From Desulfuromusa sp. (GTDB lineage: Bacteria; Desulfobacterota; Desulfuromonadia; Desulfuromonadales; Geopsychrobacteraceae), in contig JAKIUD010000079.1 of assembly GCA_021647765.1 (NCBI GenBank), forward strand, positions 1 through 13,138: a stretch of DNA of 13,138 nt, given 5' to 3'. This document shows, piece by piece, positions 7,700 through 13,138 of the stretch (within the stretch, counting starts at the first letter, position 1; each line of letters begins with the position of its first letter). The position numbers and the translations under genes are program-made. The notes beneath the pieces are model-generated. The model had not been told where the DNA came from. It saw only the letters and a list, made by a program, of their open reading frames with translations, and ran no database searches.

Positions 7700-7720
7700 C
7701 TGACGTCCAGTGTGAGCCGT
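7700..7720. repeat. Tentative left terminal inverted repeat of the transposon
   Basis: CTGACGT, nine bases, then GCCGT at 7700-7720 matches, as reverse complement and with the same spacing, 10938-10958 to the right of the transposases. Fifteen of 21 positions agree and most others are transitions. Flanking target duplication is unclear (only AAA on both sides). An alternative end is 7614, where the radical SAM similarity stops. The element limits are not settled. Confidence 0.3.
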
Positions 7721-7765
7721 TACTACCAAAAATAAATTTCAAATAGATTGATTTTCAAGAAACAA

Positions 7766-7789
7766 GACTACCAGACAACCGAGGTAGTC
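7766..7789 (-). terminator. Possible intrinsic terminator after the transposase genes
   Basis: GACTACC at 7766-7772 pairs perfectly with GGTAGTC at 7783-7789 around a ten-base loop. Read on the minus strand the hairpin is followed by TTGTTTCTTG, a moderately T-rich tract. It lies about 80 bases beyond the stop of the second transposase, a reasonable place for termination. It could equally be a pair of recombinase-binding sites. Confidence 0.35.
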
Positions 7790-7871
7790 CGATTGTTACC
7801 GTGCCTGGCTGTCACTACCGTTTAAAATTGACACTTTGCCTTTAAAACGGCTACAGGCACATAACTGTTCC

Positions 7872-9812
7872 TCAAATGACTCGACTATTAAGTTGATTCT
7901 CCCATGCAACCAGCTTGCTGATCAGTACGAACCGATCATTCCACTTGGCTTCAAATAATCGGCGGATATGACGACAGACAACGGAAAATTTGTCCTGACA
8001 TTTTCCAAGCATGTGTTTCAGCTTATTTTCCCAAAAAGTCCTCTGCAGGGCTAAACCACCAAATGCAGCTTTTTCACCCAGGCAAAACAAGAGATTCTTT
8101 TCCGGAGAGCTTCCGTCACATTCCTTTTTCAATTGTCGATATTCAGTTTCAAATTCCTGTAACCAGCTTTGACGCTCTTTTTGGGCGAATTTTCGCAACA
8201 GTTCTTCCTGTACACGAAGATCTACATCTTCCTGACAGTTTTGAATCACCTTGACCAGGTAACGATGAGCCATTTTGTTACGGAGACGGCCTTTATTCCA
8301 CTCGGTGCCAAAGATTGCCAGTGCCTGTCGTATAGCCTCCGGAGTATAACGGTCAGCAAGCCACTGGCGTATCTGACCTTCAGGGTCCTGATTCTGTAGA
8401 CCAAACTGAGAAAAGCCTTCATTCAGTAAGATCCTACTTGCTGCGGTAGTCGGCAACACATCAATGCGGCCAGCCCCCGTATGATTGGCATGGAGTTGCT
8501 CGATAAATTCACGATCCTTTTCGGGATCAGGGTGATATTCCCGCAACACCTGCTCTCGACTTTTCCCATTAAACTCTGCGCGTCCCGCATGATTAAGTCC
8601 AGCCGTATAGGCGCGACAGATCTCGTGCACAGCACTTTCTATCAATGCAGGCTTGTTGCTATCGTCAAGAAGAACGGTTCCCACGGCCTGTTCAAATTTT
8701 CCGAACTCTCCTTCAATAACGGCTTTATTCTCAGGCGTTCCGGGGGAAGCTGGTATCATTTTTGACGTTTTCTCAATATGCTCACGTAATTTTTGGTCAT
8801 TATGAATAGGCTTGTTGTCATGAATCAGGGCCTGTGGTTCCTGACCAAGAAAAGTACAGCTATCATCAAAGGCTTTACGAACCCCAGCAGCACATTCCGT
8901 TGCTGTAACAACCACCGCTGTATGGCAGGCTGTTGCTTGATCAACAATTCCCTGCCAATTAAAGGCTATCATTTCCCCGGTACCAGTACATTGCACACCT
9001 ACTTCCTTACCATCTGTCACCAGGATGCTGCCAGGTTGGCATTTCGTTGTAGATCCCCTATAACGCGGTGATTTGATTGAACGAGGAGGCAACATTCCGC
9101 ATATCACCAATACTCTACGAATCGAAGTAGGCCCCATATACATCCTGACTGCTTCATGCTTGAAGAAATCCCTAATGCTCCCTTGCCAAGCATCGTAATC
9201 TTCGACAATACGCCTGACATCTTCACTGGCCGACACCGGTATACAAGGAGTAGGCTTATTTGATTGCCAGACAAAAGGTTGGTTCTCATCTTTTTTGATC
9301 CAAACCCGGAGGGTTGAATAGGGAATCTCTGCATGTTTACAGAACTTTTCCGGTGAACCTTCCCACTCGTCCAGCAAATCAAGAATAAAACGGACAAAGC
9401 CATCACTATATGTGGTACGTCCACTGCCATGGGGTACCACAGCTCCCGGGAATTCCAAGCGGTAACATAAAACCTTTTCGCGTAATTCCAAGCCCTGGAT
9501 ATCATTCACAACGGAGGATGATACTGAAGGACGACCAGCGCCCGTGAGTTCTAAACTTGCCAAAATCTTTTCCAGCTGATTTTTACGTTCATAAACCTGC
9601 GTCCGGTTTACCCCGGCATTTTCGCAAATAGCGGAGAGGGTTCCTTCAAACGACAGATGCTTGACGGCAGCCAGTTCCATGATAATTTTATAAGCGGCGA
9701 TTATTGTAAGCTTGTTATTTTGAAGTTCTTCTTTTATATTCATTCTCGGTTGTGGGGTGGTTGTTTCTGGTTGTGGTTGACCTTTATACGAAACAATCAC
9801 CCTTTTTTTCAA
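7872..9812 (-). CDS. Large DDE transposase (second recombinase of the element)
   Basis: The 646-residue product has two helix-turn-helix-like parts (about 40-85 and 140-175, the latter including CKHAEIPYSTLRVWIKK), then an RNase H-like integrase core. Likely catalytic residues are D267 in ILVTDGKEVG, D332 in LIHDNKP and E367 in ENKAVIEGEF, a DD(34)E spacing as in retroviral-type integrases. Residues 530-646 are charged and helical, possibly for protein contact. It would cut and join transposon ends. The upstream start is TTG at 9812, four bases after the stop of the first transposase, so translation is probably coupled; an ATG at residue 24 is the alternative. It is larger than IS3 or IS481 transposases and closer in size to TnsB/MuA-like proteins, though I cannot place it in a named family. 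Confidence 0.85.
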   Translation of the reverse strand: MKKRVIVSYKGQPQPETTTPQPRMNIKEELQNNKLTIIAAYKIIMELAAVKHLSFEGTLSAICENAGVNRTQVYERKNQLEKILASLELTGAGRPSVSSSVVNDIQGLELREKVLCYRLEFPGAVVPHGSGRTTYSDGFVRFILDLLDEWEGSPEKFCKHAEIPYSTLRVWIKKDENQPFVWQSNKPTPCIPVSASEDVRRIVEDYDAWQGSIRDFFKHEAVRMYMGPTSIRRVLVICGMLPPRSIKSPRYRGSTTKCQPGSILVTDGKEVGVQCTGTGEMIAFNWQGIVDQATACHTAVVVTATECAAGVRKAFDDSCTFLGQEPQALIHDNKPIHNDQKLREHIEKTSKMIPASPGTPENKAVIEGEFGKFEQAVGTVLLDDSNKPALIESAVHEICRAYTAGLNHAGRAEFNGKSREQVLREYHPDPEKDREFIEQLHANHTGAGRIDVLPTTAASRILLNEGFSQFGLQNQDPEGQIRQWLADRYTPEAIRQALAIFGTEWNKGRLRNKMAHRYLVKVIQNCQEDVDLRVQEELLRKFAQKERQSWLQEFETEYRQLKKECDGSSPEKNLLFCLGEKAAFGGLALQRTFWENKLKHMLGKCQDKFSVVCRHIRRLFEAKWNDRFVLISKLVAWENQLNSRVI

Positions 9813-9816
9813 CTTG

Positions 9817-10893
9817 TTATCCGAGAATCTTTTCCCCCATCAGCCATATCTGCGGCTGGCCACCATAAGACACGACCCTGAATAAATCCAGTCCTCGCCG
9901 ATCAATACTGGTGAGATCGGTCGTGTCCGCTCCGAGCCCCTGCTCAATTTTCTTTAAGCTTTGTTCGGCCACCCCGTAAAAACGATCTGCAGGAACCAGC
10001 AATCCACCAAGACCGTGATGGGTGCGCCGATGGTTATAATGTTCCACCCATCTTCCTATACCTCTAGCGGCATCAGTCAGATCCATGAACTCCGTCTGGG
10101 TTACGCATTCCTTCTGAAAACTGGCATTTAAAGCTTCAACTTTACCATTTACTGCCGCCTCTTTGGCCAGATAATAGTTGATCTCATAGTCTTCCAGCAA
10201 AGCTTCAAACCGAGACAACCCACGCCAGGAATGAAAAGCTGAACCGCGATCAGACATCACCCCTTCTGGCCTGCCATATCGCCTGACCGCTTGTTCAAAA
10301 CTTTCAATTACCGGATCTGCCCGTTCTGCTGGTGCCATGGCCCAGCCGGCAATAAACCGGGAGTAATCGTCTTCAATGAATAAGACGCACTGTTTTTGTT
10401 TGTGAACATAAAAATGATAGAAGTCCAGGTGATACAGTTCACGTGGACGATCAGCCTCATAACGTCCAACATGTTCTTTACGTCTCAAAGTCGGCGGGAT
10501 ATAGCCATTTCCTTCCATTATATGGCGCACAGTGCCGACTGAAACCTTAAAACCGTTGCGCTTCAGCATATTGCGAATCTGGCTCGGGCCAAACCCTGGG
10601 TGCTGTCGCCACATATTTATAATTCTTTTATCTCTGTCCTCCGCTTGATCTTCTATCTTAATTTCACCTTCAGCAGTACCGCTGTTCTCGCCACGACGTT
10701 TCAAGGCGCGACGCCATTCATAAATTGAACTGCCGGTTACGTTGAATTTGTCAGCTGCTTCTTCAACGCTATTGGCTTGGGCGAAATTTAGAATCTCTTC
10801 TTTCTGTGCTTTTGAATAACGTTTGCCACGGGAAGGACATTTCTTTTTCCTTGAAGTATTTCCCCCTACTGTGTCAACTCCTGACGATAACAT
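9817..10893 (-). CDS. IS3/IS481-type integrase (first recombinase of the element)
   Basis: This 358-residue protein begins with a basic stretch and a helix-turn-helix at about 25-68 (KRYSKAQKEEILNFA to SSIYEWRRALKRR), then an HTH_21-like linker at 88-135 that carries the PGFGPSQIRNML motif usual in IS3-type transposases. The rve catalytic core has D157 in YHLDFYHF, D215 in VMSDRGSAF and E253 in NGKVEAL, a DD(37)E triad, followed by HYNHRRTHHGLGG at about 285-297. It catalyses strand transfer at element ends. The ATG at 10893 has an AGGAG ribosome binding site eight bases upstream. All catalytic residues are intact and there is no frameshift, so it may be active. Unlike IS3 elements, the helix-turn-helix and the core are in one frame, and the partner gene downstream is another integrase. 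Confidence 0.9.
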   Translation of the reverse strand: MLSSGVDTVGGNTSRKKKCPSRGKRYSKAQKEEILNFAQANSVEEAADKFNVTGSSIYEWRRALKRRGENSGTAEGEIKIEDQAEDRDKRIINMWRQHPGFGPSQIRNMLKRNGFKVSVGTVRHIMEGNGYIPPTLRRKEHVGRYEADRPRELYHLDFYHFYVHKQKQCVLFIEDDYSRFIAGWAMAPAERADPVIESFEQAVRRYGRPEGVMSDRGSAFHSWRGLSRFEALLEDYEINYYLAKEAAVNGKVEALNASFQKECVTQTEFMDLTDAARGIGRWVEHYNHRRTHHGLGGLLVPADRFYGVAEQSLKKIEQGLGADTTDLTSIDRRGLDLFRVVSYGGQPQIWLMGEKILG

Positions 10894-10937
10894 TTGTATT
10901 CTCCTATCGTTGTGTTTATACTGGAGAACATAAAGGC

Positions 10938-10958
10938 ACGGCCTGCGCTTAACGTCAG
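10938..10958. repeat. Tentative right terminal inverted repeat of the transposon
   Basis: ACGGC, nine bases, then ACGTCAG forms the counterpart of 7700-7720. It sits 45 bases upstream of the first transposase start, as expected for an element end. The match is imperfect and lacks a clear target duplication, so it is a candidate only. Confidence 0.3.
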
Positions 10959-10979
10959 AAATTCACCCTCACTTTCTGA
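10955..10979. repeat. Seven-base-pair hairpin at the right transposon flank
   Basis: TCAGAAA at 10955-10961 is the exact reverse complement of TTTCTGA at 10973-10979, with an 11-base loop. It touches the tentative right inverted repeat and lies between two divergent genes, the transposase and the glycerophosphotransferase. It may be a protein-binding site or part of the element end. Confidence 0.4.
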
Positions 10980-11080
10980 TGAAGAATTATAGTCTATGAC
11001 ACATATCACATAGCAAGCGCAATAACCTTCAAACAAATCACCACAGGTACAACTCCCTGTCAGTAAACGGATACCACCCA

Positions 11081-12250
11081 ATGAAAATTAATAAAAAAAA
11101 TCCGTTCCACTGGCTCTCTCTTGGCTGGATGGTTTTCCTACTCCTGCTCCTGCTCCCCACCCGCCTTCTGCGTAAGGCAAAAAGGGACGGCAGAACGATC
11201 ATCCTCTACGGCCACAAGCTCCACGGAAACCTGAACGCCCTCTATGATTACTCTCTGGAGAGTCTGTCACCCTCTCAAAATCTGAATATCTTTTTTCTCA
11301 CCATGGATCCGCATTACTTTGCCGAGATAAAAAAGAAAGACAATATCCTCTTTGCCCTTAAGCCCCTTGACCTGATGAAGGTGATTCAGGCTGACTGCAT
11401 CATCTCCGACCATGGTCTGCACGCGCTGCTGCTGCTCTTGAAACTTTCCGACATAACTTTTGTTGATGTTTGGCATGGTATTCCGTTTAAGGGATTTACA
11501 GCAGGAGATTTTTCGCTCCAGCATCAGTATGATGAGATCTGGGTCTCATCGGCCCTCTTAAAAAAGCTCTATGTCGAAAAATTCGGCTTTGAGGCGGCCA
11601 GGGTACAGGCAACAGGATATGGCCGGACCGATCTGATCCTTCACTATCGTTTGCGGAAAAAAGAGCTGCGTGAGCAATTAGGCATTACGGCCGGCAAAAA
11701 AGTCATTCTCTTTGCCCCTACCTGGAAGCAGGATGAGGCGGGCAGAAGTGAGATTCCATTCAACCTCACCCAAAATACGTTTTTACAGAATCTAGAAGAG
11801 TTTGCAGCCAAACATAACGCCTCATTCATCATCCGCTACCACCTCAACACCTCAGTGGAGAAGAGAAGCGAAAGCCCCAACATCTTCCACCTGCCACTTC
11901 AGGAATATCCAAATGGTGAAGAACTGGTGGCAGTATCAGATGTTTTGATAACAGACTGGTCTTCCATTGCCTTTGACATGATGGTGTTAGATAAGCCGAT
12001 AGTTTTTCTTGATGTGGCTCCACCATTTAAAAACGGCTTTTCCCTGCCGCCCGAGTACCGGGTTGGCGATCTGGTGGAAAGCATGGAACAGCTTCTTGCA
12101 TCACTGGCAGAGGCGATCCGGCCTGAAGAGAACTATATGAAAAGATATGACAGTGAGTATCGGAGAATTAAATCACTGGTCTACGATGATACCATTGACG
12201 GGAATTCCACCGGCAGGTATCTCAGTCGCCTGGAGACAGTATTATCATAG
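11081..12250 (+). CDS. CDP-glycerol glycerophosphotransferase-family protein (TagB/TagF-like)
   Basis: The 389-residue product fits the usual length of the family's catalytic domain. An N-terminal hydrophobic stretch (WMVFLLLLLLPTRLL, about 16-30) followed by basic residues suggests membrane anchoring at the cytosolic face. Motifs include VDVWHGIPFKG at 128-138 with the conserved His132, GYGRTDLIL at 179-187, ILFAPTWK at 209-216, RYHLN at 252-256 and VLITDWSSIAFDMM at 288-301. Family members transfer glycerol phosphate, or in relatives ribitol phosphate or other units, from CDP-alditols to teichoic-acid or glycan acceptors. The ATG at 11081 has no strong ribosome binding site. It is transcribed away from the transposon and toward a TagD-like gene that would make CDP-glycerol, which favours glycerol phosphate as the group moved. 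Acceptor and chain length cannot be read from the sequence. Confidence 0.88.
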   Translation: MKINKKNPFHWLSLGWMVFLLLLLLPTRLLRKAKRDGRTIILYGHKLHGNLNALYDYSLESLSPSQNLNIFFLTMDPHYFAEIKKKDNILFALKPLDLMKVIQADCIISDHGLHALLLLLKLSDITFVDVWHGIPFKGFTAGDFSLQHQYDEIWVSSALLKKLYVEKFGFEAARVQATGYGRTDLILHYRLRKKELREQLGITAGKKVILFAPTWKQDEAGRSEIPFNLTQNTFLQNLEEFAAKHNASFIIRYHLNTSVEKRSESPNIFHLPLQEYPNGEELVAVSDVLITDWSSIAFDMMVLDKPIVFLDVAPPFKNGFSLPPEYRVGDLVESMEQLLASLAEAIRPEENYMKRYDSEYRRIKSLVYDDTIDGNSTGRYLSRLETVLS

Positions 12251-12302
12251 CGGAATAAGAATGTTCACAATAATGACCGTGATGCAACCGGCTGACTGTT
12301 CA

Positions 12303-12324
12303 CCTCAAACTGTCGGTTTTGAGG
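12303..12324 (+). repeat. Short hairpin after the glycerophosphotransferase gene
   Basis: CCTCAAA at 12303-12309 pairs with TTTGAGG at 12318-12324 around an eight-base loop, 53 bases after the stop codon. No T-run follows, so an intrinsic terminator is doubtful. It may be a transcript-end stabiliser. Confidence 0.4.
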
Positions 12325-12337
12325 AGCCCGGAAAGAC

Positions 12338-12445
12338 GTAAGTGATCATGGGCACCGCATATTCGCACGGTCACGACTTGCCACATAGATTGGCTATAGC
12401 GGCCAGTCGCGCCTGCGCGAATCTACGGCCCCCCTGATCACTTAC
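12338..12445. repeat. 108-base palindromic element between convergent genes
   Basis: The outer arms GTAAGTGATCA (12338-12348) and TGATCACTTAC (12435-12445) are perfect inverted copies; a GGGC/GCCC-type extension continues the pairing loosely. Inside, TAGATT at about 12386 and AATCTA near 12420 form a second level, and the GC-rich interior contains TCGCGCCTGCGCGAA. This resembles the apex TCGCTGCGCGAA of the hairpin at 6574-6649, so the two may be related palindromic repeats. Sited between two converging genes, it could also stop transcription in both directions. Confidence 0.65.
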
Positions 12446-12491
12446 AAATTTTGGGTAGGTGAAATCGTATAGTTACCAACCCTGTGATGAG

Positions 12492-12935
12492 TTACGGAAA
12501 GACAGGATCGTAAACCTTACCTGCCTGATCTATAATTCTGTTTTTGGCCTCTGTCGTGGAGATCAGCTCTGTTCTTTGCAGGTAGACGACCTCAACGATA
12601 TCAGAAAATTCATCAAATTTCCCCTCCCAGTCATCACCCATCACCAGGATCGCCCCTTTGTGGTGCAGAAGATACTCTCGTTTCTTTTCCAGACTTTCCT
12701 CTAAAAACACTCCTCCAACACATTTAATCGCATTCACTATTTCCATCCTGTCCTGCTGACAATAGGTCGGGTAGGTCTTTTTTTTATTAAAATTCAGTTC
12801 ATCACTGGATACACCGACAAGCAGGACATCTCCGAGCGCAGCGGCCCGCTCAAGAATTCTCAGATGCCCTATGTGGAAGAGATCAAAGGTACCAAAGGTG
12901 ATCACGATTTTTTTTGATTTATTGTTTTTGACCAT
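12492..12935 (-). CDS. tagD: Glycerol-3-phosphate cytidylyltransferase (TagD-like)
   Basis: The 147-residue protein is close to TagD length (about 129) with a short tail. The nucleotidyltransferase signature GTFDLFHIGH at 15-24 includes the catalytic HxGH; SSDELN (43-48) and VMGDDWEGKFDEF (98-110) are nearly TagD consensus, and RTELISTT at 121-128 matches the second signature. TagD joins CTP and sn-glycerol-3-phosphate to give CDP-glycerol and pyrophosphate. The usual RTEGISTT glycine is leucine here (Leu124), so specificity should be read with care. The ATG at 12935 has AGGA about ten bases upstream. It converges on the glycerophosphotransferase gene, its probable user. Related cytidylyltransferases for other polyols or ethanolamine, and adenylyltransferases such as HldE, are less similar by motif. 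Confidence 0.85.
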   Translation of the reverse strand: MVKNNKSKKIVITFGTFDLFHIGHLRILERAAALGDVLLVGVSSDELNFNKKKTYPTYCQQDRMEIVNAIKCVGGVFLEESLEKKREYLLHHKGAILVMGDDWEGKFDEFSDIVEVVYLQRTELISTTEAKNRIIDQAGKVYDPVFP

Positions 12936-12983
12936 TATTCATACATCCTGCATAGTTGCTATTCCGCGTAATCGTAAGAATCT

Positions 12984-13010
12984 CAAAAAATGTCGCACTG
13001 TACAAAGTGC
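12984..13010 (-). terminator. Weak terminator-like hairpin at right end
   Basis: On the minus strand GCACT and AGTGC (13010-12995) form a five-base-pair stem followed, after GACA, by six T bases. It could end a leftward transcript coming from beyond the window, just before the TagD-like gene. The stem is short, so this is tentative. No gene is supported in 12936-13138. Confidence 0.3.
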
Positions 13011-13138
13011 CTGTATTCGTTCTATCGGGCCACCGGAGCATTCATGATAGAGTTTTTGTAGGAAGTTACAAATATTCAAAGAATATCCCCGGTCCTTTGC
13101 CAGCCTACGACGTTAATATCGAGTCGCATATAACACTC

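Larger units (their letters stand above)
7613..7871. other. Non-coding transposon end with hairpins and spaced ACTACC repeats
   Basis: No gene is seen here. The stretch lies between the SPASM remnant and the stop codon of the second transposase, so it should contain the left end of the element. ACTACC occurs at 7722-7727, 7767-7772 and 7814-7819, spaced 45 and 47 bases apart, a pattern like the transposase-binding sites of large DDE elements. Inverted GTGCCTG/CAGGCAC (7801-7807 with 7854-7860) and CCGTTT/AAACGG (7818-7823 with 7845-7850) enclose the last 60 bases. Confidence 0.5.
7700..10958 (-). mobile_element. Two-recombinase transposon, limits approximate
   Basis: Two adjacent genes on the same strand, separated by four bases, each encode a DDE recombinase. 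Non-coding flanks on both sides carry weakly matching inverted ends. The outer limits given are the tentative inverted repeats; an alternative longer span of about 7614-11049 would end in TGTCCTTGT and the imperfect ACAGGTACA. No accessory cargo gene is present. It resembles an insertion sequence with an IS3/IS481-type integrase plus a second, TnsB/Mu-like integrase; I do not recognise a named family. It probably arrived after the radical SAM gene and may have caused its truncation. Confidence 0.6.

Noticed and set aside
9104..9505. 133-codon minus-strand frame
   Set aside because: It is an out-of-frame shadow within the second transposase.
10866..11081. 71-codon minus-strand frame across the transposon right flank
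   Set aside because: It overlaps the first transposase start and the tentative element end, and is not similar to the missing radical SAM half or any known family.
13076..13138. 20-codon minus-strand frame open to the right edge, possible tail of a gene outside
   Set aside because: Too short to recognise and without a motif; a chance open stretch is as likely.
1..13138. CRISPR array, tRNA or rRNA genes
   Set aside because: No regularly spaced direct repeats with unique spacers and no cloverleaf or rRNA-like sequence were seen.

Overview
The window looks like an accessory cell-surface polysaccharide region of a Gram-negative bacterium. A sulfate-reducing or related Desulfobacterota lineage is my guess, based on general gene style only; there is no rRNA, tRNA or other marker to test it. 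Genes for surface glycans sit beside a transposon, a broken gene and several palindromic repeats, and base composition changes along the window: positions 1-5700 are visibly AT-rich, while the transposon and the genes from 11081 onward are more balanced.

Layout. Three genes run leftward on the minus strand and probably form one transcription unit: a secreted LysM protein (6466-5717), a 1611-residue protein that fuses four glycosyltransferase-like modules with a sulfotransferase (5670-835), and an FkbM-type methyltransferase (778 to the window edge, incomplete). From 6521 to 7099 there is no convincing gene, but there are nested inverted repeats, including a perfect 21-base pair of arms almost 500 bases apart. 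Next comes the C-terminal stump of a radical SAM/SPASM protein (7612-7100). Beside it lies a transposon-like block encoding two consecutive DDE recombinases (10893-9817 and 9812-7872). To the right are two convergent genes, a CDP-glycerol glycerophosphotransferase-family protein (11081-12250) and a TagD-like glycerol-3-phosphate cytidylyltransferase (12935-12492), separated by a palindromic element. The last 200 bases hold no supported gene.

How the parts may work together. The giant protein could add several sugars and a sulfate to one glycan, the FkbM enzyme could methylate it, and the LysM protein is exported and could bind glycan or peptidoglycan. The right-hand pair supplies CDP-glycerol and a transferase that would use it, so the glycan could carry glycerol phosphate. 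The family assignments are well supported by motifs. The idea that all these enzymes act on one polymer is inference from neighbourhood.
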